From NCBI RefSeq assembly GCF_014851765.1, contig NZ_JACVAI010000003.1, forward strand, positions 248,001-312,000: DNA of 64,000 nucleotides, in the 5' to 3' direction. The position numbers and the translations under genes are program-made. This document shows, one piece after another, positions 31,774 to 40,292 of this stretch. This DNA is from Pseudomonas sp. PDM04 (GTDB taxonomy: Bacteria; Pseudomonadota; Gammaproteobacteria; Pseudomonadales; Pseudomonadaceae). Numbering within the stretch: position 1 is the first letter of the stretch; the number at the start of each line of letters is the position of its first letter. The notes beneath the pieces are model-generated. The model was given only the letters and a program-made list of their open reading frames with translations, made no database searches and was not told the origin of the DNA.

Positions 31774-32816
31774 GCGTTTTCCTCCAGCAGGCGCCAGCGC
31801 AGTTTTTCACCGGCGCGCAGCGGGATGACGGTCAGCTCGCCAAAGGGCAGGCTGGTTGGGGCGGTCCACTCGTCGCGGACCAGGGTGATGCGATCGGTGT
31901 TCGCCGGCAGGCCATAGAAGCGAGGGCCGTTGAGGCTGGCAAACGCTTCGAGCTTGTCCAGCGCGTTGCGTTGCTCGAACGCCTCGGCATACAGCTCGAT
32001 CGCGGCGTAGGCGGTGTAGCAACCGGCGCAGCCGCAGGCCGCTTCCTTGGCATGCTGGGCATGGGGTGCCGAGTCGGTGCCGAGGAAGAATTTGTCGCTG
32101 CCGCGGGTGGCGGCGTCGAGCAGGGCTTCCTGGTGGGTATTGCGCTTGAGAATCGGCAGGCAATAGAAATGCGGGCGAATCCCGCCGACCAGCATATGGT
32201 TGCGGTTGTACAGCAGGTGATGCGCGGTAATGGTCGCCCCGACATTGGCCGAAGCCTCGCTGACGAACTGCACGGCGTCGGCGGTGGTGATGTGTTCGAA
32301 CACCACTTTGAGCGTCGGGAAACGCTCGACCACACGGCGCATGTGCTCATCGATGAAGATTTTTTCCCGGTCGAATACGTCGACATCACCACGGGTGACT
32401 TCACCGTGGATCAGCAACGGCATGCCGACCTCGGCCATCGCTTCGAGCGCGGGAAAGATCTTGTCGATGCTGGTGACGCCGGAGTCCGAGTTGGTGGTCG
32501 CACCGGCCGGGTACAGCTTGGCGGCATGCACGAAACCGCTGGCCTTGGCCTCGCGAATCTCTTCGGGCTGGGTGCGGTCGGTGAGGTACAGGACCATCAA
32601 CGGTTCGAAACGGCTGCCGGCCGGACGTGCAGCGAGAATCCGCTTGCGATAGCCGTCGGCTTCAGCGGCGTTGCGCACCGGCGGTACCAGGTTGGGCATG
32701 ATGATGGCGCGACCAAAGGTGCGCGCAACATCCGCAACGGTATTGGTCAACACGGCACCATCGCGAAGATGAATGTGCCAGTCGTCGGGACGCAGCAGGG
32801 TCAGGCGGTCGGACAT
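31770..32816 (-). CDS. pyrC: Dihydroorotase, class II
   Basis: This 348-residue zinc amidohydrolase closes carbamoyl aspartate to dihydroorotate in pyrimidine synthesis. It shows metal ligands His14 and His16 (WHIHLRD), the carboxylated Lys in [13 protein letters not shown], His in LLIHGE and VFEHIT, and Asp in LGTDSAPH. Length matches the E. coli type PyrC. It is coupled to rnt by ATGA. Confidence 0.95.
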   Translation of the reverse strand: MSDRLTLLRPDDWHIHLRDGAVLTNTVADVARTFGRAIIMPNLVPPVRNAAEADGYRKRILAARPAGSRFEPLMVLYLTDRTQPEEIREAKASGFVHAAKLYPAGATTNSDSGVTSIDKIFPALEAMAEVGMPLLIHGEVTRGDVDVFDREKIFIDEHMRRVVERFPTLKVVFEHITTADAVQFVSEASANVGATITAHHLLYNRNHMLVGGIRPHFYCLPILKRNTHQEALLDAATRGSDKFFLGTDSAPHAQHAKEAACGCAGCYTAYAAIELYAEAFEQRNALDKLEAFASLNGPRFYGLPANTDRITLVRDEWTAPTSLPFGELTVIPLRAGEKLRWRLLEENA

Positions 32817-32884
32817 GAGGGGGATTCCAGGCGGGTCAAACTGAGGGGAATGCTACCGGAAAAGACTCTCTCAGGCACTCGCTA

Positions 32885-32911
32885 TCAAGTTTTGCCGCAA
32901 GCTTCCGATAT
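32885..32911 (+). promoter_or_regulatory. FliA (sigma-28) promoter of motY
   Basis: TCAAGTTT, 11 bases, TCCGATAT matches the flagellar consensus TAAAGTTT-N11-GCCGATAA at 7 of 8 and 6 of 8 positions with exact spacing. It lies about 75 bases before the motY start. Confidence 0.7.
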
Positions 32912-32987
32912 CCAACAGGTATGCCGTAATTATGTATCGGTCTTTTTGTTGTAGAAGTCTTTTTTGTAAAAGCCAGTGGAGCCTCCC

Positions 32988-33914
32988 GTGCGCCAGCGTT
33001 ATCTAGCCTTGCTCAGTGTGTTTGCCAGCCTTCCCGCGATGGCGCTCACTTTCCAGACCCGTCTGGAGAGCATCGAGTGGACGGTCGAAGGGGACAAGTT
33101 CGAGTGCCGCCTGACCCAACCGATCACCGATTTCGGTTCGGGTGAGTTCGTGCGTCGTGCGGGCGAGCAGGCCACGTTTCGCCTCAAAGCCTACAACTCG
33201 ATGGTCGGCGGCGGTTCGGCGACCTTGCTGGCCGCGGCTGCGCCCTGGCAGCCGGGGCGTGGGGACATCAATCTCGGTTCGGTCAAGATCGGCAGCGGCA
33301 ATGTGCTGTTCAACAGCTCGCAAGTCCAGGCGGGGCGCCTGATCAGTGGTCTCATGGACGGGCGCAGCCCGGTCGTTCGGCATTATTCGGGCGATGGCCG
33401 AGTGTCGGAAGTGCGGTTGTTGCCGGTCAAGTTCAGCAAGGCGTTCAACGACTATCAAGGCTGCGTGGCCAAGCTGCTGCCGAAGAATTTCGAGCAGGTC
33501 AAGCAGTCGCAGATCGGCTTCCCGGGCGAAGGTATCGAACTCGATGCACAAGCCAAGGCCCAGTTGCAGGTGATGCTGGATTTCATGAAGGCGGACCCGA
33601 CGGTCAATCACATCGAGCTCGACGGTCATTCGGACAACAGCGGTAATCGCCTGACCAATCGTGAGCTGTCGCGACGCCGGGCGCTCGCGGTCATGGACTA
33701 CTTCAAGGCCAACGGTGTTCAGGAATCGCAGATCACCCTGCGCTTCCACGGCGAACGTTACCCCTTGGCCCCCAACACCTCGGCAGCCAATCGGGCGAAA
33801 AATCGCCGGGTCAACGTCCACCTTGCGCGCGTGGCCCCCGTCGAGACGCCAGCGCCTCAGGCCACCGTGCCAGCGAGCCCGGCGAATGCAGCGAACGCAG
33901 CGAAGACTTCCTGA
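32988..33914 (+). CDS. motY: Flagellar stator-associated protein MotY
   Basis: This 308-residue protein has a signal peptide (cleavage near PAMA) and a MotY N-terminal domain that binds the T ring. A C-terminal OmpA-like peptidoglycan-binding domain follows (ELDGHSDNSGNRLTNRELSRRRA with the conserved Asp and Arg, about residues 210-240). An Ala/Pro-rich tail ends it. It anchors the polar flagellar stator. A GTG start is chosen because GGAG lies seven bases upstream and it gives a proper signal peptide. The FliA-type promoter supports flagellar-regulon control. Confidence 0.92.
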   Translation: MRQRYLALLSVFASLPAMALTFQTRLESIEWTVEGDKFECRLTQPITDFGSGEFVRRAGEQATFRLKAYNSMVGGGSATLLAAAAPWQPGRGDINLGSVKIGSGNVLFNSSQVQAGRLISGLMDGRSPVVRHYSGDGRVSEVRLLPVKFSKAFNDYQGCVAKLLPKNFEQVKQSQIGFPGEGIELDAQAKAQLQVMLDFMKADPTVNHIELDGHSDNSGNRLTNRELSRRRALAVMDYFKANGVQESQITLRFHGERYPLAPNTSAANRAKNRRVNVHLARVAPVETPAPQATVPASPANAANAAKTS

Positions 33915-33947
33915 GCGGCGTCTGATCGTCGCTCACTCGACATAATC

Positions 33948-33984
33948 TGTCGCTTCGTCGTCATAAGCTGTCGCGCCACTGTAA
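33948..33984 (+). promoter_or_regulatory. Tandem ArgR half-sites upstream of argG
   Basis: Two TGTCGC half-sites lie exactly 21 bases apart, the period of the Pseudomonas ArgR direct repeat TGTCGC-N8-AA-N5. The second has a perfect AA at the right place; the first has CA. They end about 60 bases before argG and should overlap its promoter. Confidence 0.6.
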
Positions 33985-34043
33985 ATTATTCTGCATGACC
34001 GGTAGACTTGACGGCTTTCCGTAGAACCCCGTGGAGTGATGGC

Positions 34044-35261
34044 ATGGCGGACGTAAACAAGGTCGTTCTGGCGTATTCCGGCGGCCTGGACACTTCGGTG
34101 ATCCTCAAGTGGCTGCAGGATACTTATAACTGTGAAGTGGTGACCTTTACCGCTGACCTGGGTCAGGGTGAAGAGGTCGAACCTGCTCGCGCCAAGGCAC
34201 AGGCCATGGGCGTAAAAGAAATCTACATCGACGATCTGCGCGAAGAGTTCGTGCGAGATTTCGTGTTCCCGATGTTCCGCGCCAACACTGTTTACGAAGG
34301 CGAGTACCTGCTGGGTACTTCCATCGCTCGTCCGTTGATCGCCAAACGCCTGATCGAAATCGCCAACGAAACCGGCGCTGATGCCATTTCCCACGGCGCC
34401 ACCGGCAAGGGTAACGACCAGGTTCGTTTCGAACTCGGCGCCTATGCCCTCAAGCCGGGTGTGAAAGTGATCGCACCGTGGCGCGAATGGGACCTGCTGT
34501 CCCGTGAAAAGCTGATGGATTATGCCGAAAAGCACGCGATCCCGATCGAGCGTCACGGCAAGAAAAAATCCCCGTACTCGATGGATGCCAACCTGCTGCA
34601 CATCTCCTATGAAGGCGGCGTGCTGGAAGACACCTGGACCGAGCACGAAGAAGACATGTGGCGCTGGACCGTCTCCCCGGAGAACGCGCCGGACAAGCCG
34701 CAGTACCTGGAGTTGACCTATCGCAACGGCGACATCGTTGCACTGGACGGCGTCGAGATGACCCCGGCCACCGTGCTGGCGACCTTGAACCGTATCGGTG
34801 GCGAACACGGCATCGGCCGCCTCGACATCGTCGAGAACCGCTACGTGGGGATGAAGTCCCGTGGCTGCTACGAAACCCCAGGCGGCACCATCATGCTGCG
34901 TGCCCACCGTGCGATCGAATCGATCACCCTGGACCGCGAAGTGGCTCACCTCAAGGATGAGCTGATGCCCAAGTACGCCAGCCTGATCTACACCGGTTAC
35001 TGGTGGAGCCCTGAGCGGCTGATGCTGCAACAGATGATCGACGCGTCCCAGGTCAACGTTAACGGCGTTGTGCGCCTGAAACTGTACAAGGGCAATGTGA
35101 TCGTCACTGGCCGCAAGTCCGACGACTCGTTGTTCGACGCCAATATTGCGACGTTTGAAGAAGATGGCGGCGCCTACAACCAGGCCGATGCGGCGGGCTT
35201 CATCAAGCTCAACGCGTTGCGCATGCGTATCGCCGCGAACAAGGGTCGCAAGCTTTTCTGA
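34044..35261 (+). CDS. argG: Argininosuccinate synthase
   Basis: This 405-residue enzyme joins citrulline and aspartate with ATP to make argininosuccinate. The N-type ATP PPi-loop [10 protein letters not shown] is near residue 10. Other conserved segments are [14 protein letters not shown] and [15 protein letters not shown]. The ATG follows GGAGTGA. It acts after ArgF, which is in the same window, and both have ArgR-like sites. Confidence 0.95.
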   Translation: MADVNKVVLAYSGGLDTSVILKWLQDTYNCEVVTFTADLGQGEEVEPARAKAQAMGVKEIYIDDLREEFVRDFVFPMFRANTVYEGEYLLGTSIARPLIAKRLIEIANETGADAISHGATGKGNDQVRFELGAYALKPGVKVIAPWREWDLLSREKLMDYAEKHAIPIERHGKKKSPYSMDANLLHISYEGGVLEDTWTEHEEDMWRWTVSPENAPDKPQYLELTYRNGDIVALDGVEMTPATVLATLNRIGGEHGIGRLDIVENRYVGMKSRGCYETPGGTIMLRAHRAIESITLDREVAHLKDELMPKYASLIYTGYWWSPERLMLQQMIDASQVNVNGVVRLKLYKGNVIVTGRKSDDSLFDANIATFEEDGGAYNQADAAGFIKLNALRMRIAANKGRKLF

Positions 35262-35281
35262 AGTTTCTGACTCGGTAGTGG

Positions 35282-35316
35282 AATGTGTGGCCTTGTGTTC
35301 GACAAGGCCACACATT
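35282..35316 (+). terminator. argG stem-loop, probable terminator
   Basis: A perfect 15-base stem (AATGTGTGGCCTTGT / ACAAGGCCACACATT) with a five-base loop lies 20 bases after argG. The following T-run is poor, so it may stabilise the mRNA end instead of terminating alone. Confidence 0.65.
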
Positions 35317-35402
35317 TGAATACAGGGATTTTCCTTCGGACATTGCGATTCATCTTTCTTCTTGTGTAAGAACAACTCCCGCCTGCTGCATTCCCGTTGA
35401 TT

Positions 35403-36047
35403 CTAGAAAGCGACTGACCGTTGCACGTCAGAGGGGCGAGATTGCTCGATGAGCGTGACGTCGTGAGAGCTCAGGTTGTACGCGACGCAAAACGGCAATC
35501 CGCTGCGTTTCTTGATCTGCCTGAAAAAACTGAACGCCCCTTCTTTCAGGCCATTCTCCGATTCGCCACTGATGAGAAACACGACGACCCGTGCTGACTC
35601 CGCTTTGCCCGGGTGCATGTTTTTCAGAAGCTCACGAAACTCCATCTTCCTGTTTATGCACCGCGCATCGATGATGTGCAGGTCCTTCAGTCGTTCCGGC
35701 AACTCAATGTGGTGCTGAACTGAAAGGTGTTTGCGTGGGCGCGTCCTGCCCGGTGGGCCTTGTGCCGTTTCCGGACGCTCGGCGGTGTCCAGTGCGTTGA
35801 TGAAATGTTCTCCCTTCTCATAATCGGATGGCGCGTACAGCGATCGATAGTTGAAGTTGAGTGTGGCGAAGAACAGAAGCAGCAAGTAAAAAGGAAAGCT
35901 GATCAAAAACCAGATATAGACCTCTCGTTCTTCATTGTCGAGAAACGGCAGTGACACAGCCGCCGATGTTTCAGACAGTGTTGCGAATATGGCGATTACT
36001 GTCATGGGGTTGGTGATTCTTTGTTTTAAGTTTATCATGTTTTGCAC
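35403..36047 (-). CDS. Hypothetical membrane protein
   Basis: This protein is 214 residues if the GTG is used, 211 from the ATG nine bases later; neither has a clear ribosome binding site. It has two hydrophobic segments near the N-terminus (TVIAIFATLSETSAAVSLPF and YIWFLISFPFYLLLLFFATL) and a basic soluble C-terminal part of about 130 residues. That part has a possible alpha/beta core (DLHIIDARCIN and ARVVVFLISGES). No family is recognised. Base composition is less GC-rich than the neighbours, as in the following gap, which suggests transfer or loose conservation. Confidence 0.6.
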   Translation of the reverse strand: MQNMINLKQRITNPMTVIAIFATLSETSAAVSLPFLDNEEREVYIWFLISFPFYLLLLFFATLNFNYRSLYAPSDYEKGEHFINALDTAERPETAQGPPGRTRPRKHLSVQHHIELPERLKDLHIIDARCINRKMEFRELLKNMHPGKAESARVVVFLISGESENGLKEGAFSFFRQIKKRSGLPFCVAYNLSSHDVTLIEQSRPSDVQRSVAF

Positions 36048-36525
36048 TCATACAAGTTTATCTTTTCTCGTTTGATTGATAGTGGGTGAGTTTATTGTTT
36101 TGCGGTCTTCATGTTAGCGGTGGATTGATAATTGTCATAGGGTTGCTTTGATTTTGTCCGGGTTATTGAAATTCATTTGGTAAGCGTTCATGTGGGTGGC
36201 GGGCAAAGGGACTGTGTTAATGGGGAACGGACGGGTATCATCAAGAGTAGCGTAACTGTTGATGGGCGTTGCGCCGACAGGGCCACTTATTACCGGTTTT
36301 GTGGGTTGGTAAATTGATACAAGAAATTGTTGAAGGGTGAAACGGCGTAAGGTAAATAAAGTTTCCAACGCGCAGGTTTCGCAGATTTCCTGTAAGAATA
36401 TTCCGCGTTATTTGTAGGGAATGTCTCTCGCTGCGGGTGGCCGGGGGGGACGGCATGCCATGGGTGAAACGACTAGGCTATTGTGCGGGCTCTAAAAATT
36501 CGAACAGCGAAAATTGGACCTGCCC
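36048..36525. other. AT-rich intergenic region
   Basis: About 480 bases of markedly AT-richer sequence lie between two divergent genes. Short frames on the minus strand start only at TTG without ribosome binding sites and are not convincing. No tRNA, repeat or known operator was recognised. It presumably holds promoters for the hypothetical membrane protein and the response regulator, and may be a remnant of inserted DNA. Confidence 0.5.
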
Positions 36526-37152
36526 ATGAATAAAGTGCTGATCGTGGATGATCACCCCGTCATTCGGCTTGCGGTACGTATGCTGATGGAGCGTCATGGC
36601 TACGAAGTCATTGCCGAAACAGACAATGGCGTGGATGCATTGCAACTGGCTCGTGAACATATGCCGGATATTGTCATTCTGGATATAGGAATACCGAAGC
36701 TGGATGGACTGGAAGTCATTGCGCGCCTGGTATCGGCAGCGATGCCCATGAAAGTGCTGATATTGACTTCCCAGGCGCCTGGGCATTTTTCGATGCGTTG
36801 CATGCAGTCGGGGGCGGCCGGATATGTATGCAAGCAACAGGACCTCACTGAACTGCTCAGCGCAATAAAAGCCGTATTGTCAGGCTACAGTTATTTCCCC
36901 AATCAAGCGTTGCATACCGTTCGTTCCAGTCTGGGTAATGCCAGTGAAGCCGATATGGTGGATCGCTTGTCCGGGAGAGAGATGATGGTCTTGCAACAGT
37001 TGGCCCGAGGCAAGACCAATAAGGAAATTGCTGATGGAATGTTTCTCAGCAATAAAACCGTCAGTACTTACAAGACTCGCCTTTTATTGAAACTCAATGC
37101 GCGATCCCTGGTGGACCTGATCGAGTTGGCACAACGCAATGGGCTGGTGTGA
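36526..37152 (+). CDS. LuxR-type response regulator
   Basis: This 208-residue NarL/FixJ-family regulator (BvgA/FimZ-like) has a receiver domain with Asp53 in IVILDIGIPKLDG. Its C-terminal LuxR helix-turn-helix is LSGREMMVLQQLARGKTNKEIADGMFLSNKTVSTYKTRL. ATG is chosen over an upstream TTG. No histidine kinase is encoded beside it, so it is an orphan whose partner is elsewhere. Its targets are unknown. Confidence 0.88.
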   Translation: MNKVLIVDDHPVIRLAVRMLMERHGYEVIAETDNGVDALQLAREHMPDIVILDIGIPKLDGLEVIARLVSAAMPMKVLILTSQAPGHFSMRCMQSGAAGYVCKQQDLTELLSAIKAVLSGYSYFPNQALHTVRSSLGNASEADMVDRLSGREMMVLQQLARGKTNKEIADGMFLSNKTVSTYKTRLLLKLNARSLVDLIELAQRNGLV

Positions 37153-37211
37153 CGGCACTCATGCGTCAAGGGGCTCGCCGGGCGAGAGGTTCAAGATTTC
37201 CCACATAAAGA

Positions 37212-37235
37212 AAAGCCTCCGTTCAGGGAGGCTTT
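37212..37235. terminator. Shared terminator hairpin
   Basis: AAAGCCTCC-GTTCAG-GGAGGCTTT lies between two convergent genes and could act in both directions. Confidence 0.75.
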
Positions 37236-37241
37236 CAGGTG

Positions 37242-37421
37242 TCATAGGTCAAAATCGTAATCGGCCAATTGCTTTTGCAGTCGGCGCTCCTCCAGCAGGT
37301 TATCGATTGTGCGGCGTTTGCTCAGGTTGGTCTTCGCCACTTCAACCACAGGATCAGCGTCTTCGGCTTCACCCGGTGTGAAGTCGTCTTCTACGTCCAA
37401 TTGCTCTTTACCAGTGCTCAT
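37242..37421 (-). CDS. PA3496 family small protein
   Basis: This 59-residue protein begins MSTGKEQLDVEDDF and ends with KQLADYDFDL. It is charged, with an acidic N-terminal half and a basic central helix (NLSKRRTIDNLLEERRLQK). I recognise it as the PA3496 family, annotated as putative envelope integrity protein, which also lies next to nth in P. aeruginosa. The ATG has GGAG eight bases upstream. It has no signal peptide or membrane helix. It precedes the shared terminator and is too short for many gene callers. Confidence 0.85.
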   Translation of the reverse strand: MSTGKEQLDVEDDFTPGEAEDADPVVEVAKTNLSKRRTIDNLLEERRLQKQLADYDFDL

Positions 37422-37528
37422 AAGGTTAACTCCAGGCTTAGACTGCCTTTGGCGCTCCTTATATCGACAATCTCATTCCGGGTAAAAAAGATTTTTTCAA
37501 TCGATAAATCAATAAACCTAATAGCGCT

Positions 37529-38167
37529 TCAATCGTCCGACGTCTTGTGCTTGTACTCGCACAGGTCTTCGATCCGGCAACTGCCACAGCGAGGCTTGCG
37601 GGCCAGGCAGACGTAGCGCCCGTGCAGAATCAGCCAGTGATGGGAGTCGAGCAGGTACTCCTTCGGTACGAACTTCATCAGTTTGTTTTCCACCTCGACC
37701 ACATTCTTGCCAGGCGCAATGCCGGTGCGGTTGCTGACGCGGAAAATATGTGTGTCCACGGCCATGGTGAGTTGGCGGAACGCCGTATTGAGCACGACGT
37801 TGGCGGTCTTGCGGCCTACGCCCGGCAGTGCTTCCAGTTCTTCGCGAGTCTGCGGTACTTCGCCACCATGGCGCTCCACGAGCAGGCGACAGGTCTCGAT
37901 CACGTTCTTTGCCTTGCTGTTGAACAGACCGATGGTCTTGATGTACTCAGACAACCCCTCCACCCCCAGCGCATGGATGGCCGCAGGCGTATTGGCGACC
38001 GGGTACAGCCTGGCTGTCGCCTTGTTCACGCCGACATCGGTCGATTGCGCTGAGAGAATCACCGAGATCAGCAATTCGAACGGGGTGGAGTAGGCCAGTT
38101 CGGTCTTTGGTTCCGGGTTGTCTTCATGCAACCTGCGGAAAATTTCCAGACGTTTTGCAGCATTCAT
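37529..38167 (-). CDS. nth: Endonuclease III
   Basis: This 212-residue DNA glycosylase/AP lyase removes oxidised pyrimidines. The helix-hairpin-helix LPGVGRKTANVV holds catalytic Lys120, with Asp138 in VDTHIFRVSNR. The 4Fe-4S cluster ligands are Cys187, Cys194, Cys197 and Cys203. It lies 25 bases after rnfE and is likely the last gene of the rnf operon, as in other gammaproteobacteria. Confidence 0.96.
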   Translation of the reverse strand: MNAAKRLEIFRRLHEDNPEPKTELAYSTPFELLISVILSAQSTDVGVNKATARLYPVANTPAAIHALGVEGLSEYIKTIGLFNSKAKNVIETCRLLVERHGGEVPQTREELEALPGVGRKTANVVLNTAFRQLTMAVDTHIFRVSNRTGIAPGKNVVEVENKLMKFVPKEYLLDSHHWLILHGRYVCLARKPRCGSCRIEDLCEYKHKTSDD

Positions 38168-38192
38168 GGGCAGTGACTTTCCTCGAAAGCGA

Positions 38193-38702
38193 TCAGTGTG
38201 AGGGGTTCGGGCGAGACCAGGCCTGCCAGGCGGCGATCAGCAGTCCCAACAAAATGAATCCACCGGGTACCAGGGCGGCCAGGTGCAGGCCGCTGTTGTC
38301 GAGCAGCTCGCGCAATACGCCCAACCCCAGCATCAAGACACCGAACAGGCCGCACAGGCGCAGGCGATCGCGCCATGGGGACTGGAAAAATCCCGTGTGG
38401 TCCAGAACGACGCATTGCAGGGCGATCAACCCGGCATAGATTCCCGCGTGCCGATGCCACTGCAATGACCAGGCCTGTGCAGCAATTTCTGCGCAGCCGG
38501 TCAATGTGGCTGCGAGCAGGACGCTGGCGATCAGGCGTGCAGGCGGGAGCAGCCTGTTGCGCAGGAGCTGCATGCCCAGGCCGAAGGCGCTGATGACCAC
38601 GACGAACATCAAGCAGAGACCCAGCGCGGTCATCCAGGCGTCGGTAGTCCCTATGAGTGGGGCGAGCATCAGCGAATTCTGCAATGTCGATGATTTATTC
38701 AT
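38193..38702 (-). CDS. rnfE: RnfE-like membrane subunit, shortened
   Basis: This 169-residue protein is about 60 shorter than E. coli RsxE. Membrane helices are visible throughout. It aligns to RnfE through NSLMLAPLIG (RsxE has a Cys where Ala14 is) and through LIALQCVVL with Cys97, plus the C-terminal ALVPGGFILLGLLIAA. In the canonical complex RnfA and RnfE share a 2Fe-2S cluster held by two Cys from each; one of two remains here. The start overlaps rnfG by eight bases. Confidence 0.75.
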   Translation of the reverse strand: MNKSSTLQNSLMLAPLIGTTDAWMTALGLCLMFVVVISAFGLGMQLLRNRLLPPARLIASVLLAATLTGCAEIAAQAWSLQWHRHAGIYAGLIALQCVVLDHTGFFQSPWRDRLRLCGLFGVLMLGLGVLRELLDNSGLHLAALVPGGFILLGLLIAAWQAWSRPNPSH

Positions 38703-39306
38703 GGAGGGGATCCCCGATCCACTGTTGCCGATGTTCGTCGAAATAGCGCAAGGCGTCGTGGATGGCGTTGATCACGGCGCGTGAAGTGATGGTCGCTCCG
38801 GCGATCTGGTCGAACTGGCCCTGATCCTTTTTCAGTGCCCAGCCACTGTCGGCCGGCTCGCTTCGTGATTTGCCAGTAAATGCCCCGAGCCATGCATTGG
38901 GCCACTCGGCGATCCGCGCTCCCAGCCCCGGGGTTTCTGTTTGGCTGAGGGTTTTGACCCCGAGCAACCTGCCGTTTGCATCGATGGCGATCAGCAGGTC
39001 GATACTGCCCACATAGCCGGTTGCCTGGCTGCGCAGCAAAACGCTTTTCGGCTGGCCAGCCCGGGTCGCCAGGTAGCCGCCCAGCAGTCGGCTGTTGGTC
39101 AACGCGGTATTGCCCAGTGGCAATGGCTGTTGAAGCGGTTGATTGTCGTAACTGTCGACCGGCAGCAGGTCCAGCAGGTTTCGGCTGTCGATCTCGCGTT
39201 GTTCAGCGGCGATGCGTGATGCGCTGACCTGTTGTGCAAGATAGGTCGCGCCCATTCCCAGGCTTGCCAGCAGCCCGACGATCACCACGCTCGACACTCG
39301 GTTCAT
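38695..39306 (-). CDS. rnfG: RnfG electron transport subunit
   Basis: This 203-residue subunit has an N-terminal membrane helix (SVVIVGLLASLGMGATYLA) and a periplasmic FMN-binding domain. The flavinylation motif is kept as AGATITSRAV near residue 175, where the second Thr normally carries covalent FMN. It overlaps rnfD by ATGA. No ApbE flavin transferase is encoded nearby, so one must be elsewhere. Confidence 0.88.
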   Translation of the reverse strand: MNRVSSVVIVGLLASLGMGATYLAQQVSASRIAAEQREIDSRNLLDLLPVDSYDNQPLQQPLPLGNTALTNSRLLGGYLATRAGQPKSVLLRSQATGYVGSIDLLIAIDANGRLLGVKTLSQTETPGLGARIAEWPNAWLGAFTGKSRSEPADSGWALKKDQGQFDQIAGATITSRAVINAIHDALRYFDEHRQQWIGDPLHE

Positions 39307-40292
39307 GGCGCCACACGCTCCTGTCTCGAGGCGACAAAGCGCTCCAGCGCCGGTACGCAGAGGTTCATCAGCAGCACCGCAAATGCCACGCCGTCCGGGT
39401 AACCACCCCATGTACGGATCAGGTAGGTGAGCAATCCGACCCCGGCACCGAACAGCAGGCGGGCGCCGGGGCTTTTGGCGCCGGACACCGGCTCGGTGAC
39501 GATGAAGAAGGCGCCGAGCAGGCTGGCGCCGCTGAGCAAGTGAAACAGCGGTGAACCGTGGGAGTCGGAACCGGAGCCGTTCCAGCACACCAGGCTGATG
39601 ATGAACAGGCTGGCGAGCATGCCGACCGGTGCATGCCAGCTGAACACCCGCCGTTGCAGAAGAAACAGACCGCCGGCGAGAAACGCCAGGTTGACCCACT
39701 CCACACCGCGCGCCCCCAAATGGCCGAACGCCGGGCTGCTGGCGAAGAGTTCGTCGATGGTCAGGCTTTTGTTGATGCGCAGGCTGTCCAGGGCCGTGGC
39801 CTGCGCCCACGCATCCGGCGTCGGGCCGGGGATCAGACCGAACACCCGCTGCACGCTGCCGAACAGGTCCATGACGTGGGGCGACGGCCAGTGGCTCATC
39901 GGCTGGGGGAATGTCACCAGCACCAGGGCCAGGCCGAGCATGGCCGGGTTGAACGGGTTTTTTCCGACGCCGCCATACAATTGCTTGCCGAACAGACCGA
40001 ATGCCGCAGCGCAGACGGTCAGCCACCAGGGGCAGTAAGGCGGCAAGGCCAGGGCCAGCAGCGTTGCAGTGACCAGCGCACTGCCGTCGCTCAACACAGG
40101 AAGCAGTTCGCGTCCGCGCAGCTTCAGCACTGCCGCTTCAACGGCCAGTGCGGCCGTGCCTGCCAGTACCAGGTTGATCAGCACGCCCCAGCCGAACCAC
40201 CAGAACGACACCAGAATGCCTGGCACAGTCGCCAGCAATACCAGTCTCATGGCCTGCTGGAGGCGTTCGTCGACCGGCTCAAGGGGCAACAT
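39303..40292 (-). CDS. rnfD: RnfD electron transport subunit
   Basis: This 329-residue polytopic membrane protein is of the NqrB/RnfD family, with the conserved segment [17 protein letters not shown]. The covalent FMN site is plausibly the Thr in [13 protein letters not shown], in line with the AT-x-LD pattern of RnfD. It starts inside the end of rnfB and is coupled to rnfG. Confidence 0.88.
   Translation of the reverse strand: MLPLEPVDERLQQAMRLVLLATVPGILVSFWWFGWGVLINLVLAGTAALAVEAAVLKLRGRELLPVLSDGSALVTATLLALALPPYCPWWLTVCAAAFGLFGKQLYGGVGKNPFNPAMLGLALVLVTFPQPMSHWPSPHVMDLFGSVQRVFGLIPGPTPDAWAQATALDSLRINKSLTIDELFASSPAFGHLGARGVEWVNLAFLAGGLFLLQRRVFSWHAPVGMLASLFIISLVCWNGSGSDSHGSPLFHLLSGASLLGAFFIVTEPVSGAKSPGARLLFGAGVGLLTYLIRTWGGYPDGVAFAVLLMNLCVPALERFVASRQERVAP

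Noticed and set aside
36135..36368. A 77-residue minus-strand frame in the AT-rich gap
   Set aside because: It starts at TTG without a ribosome binding site and matches nothing recognised; kept only as unexplained intergenic sequence.
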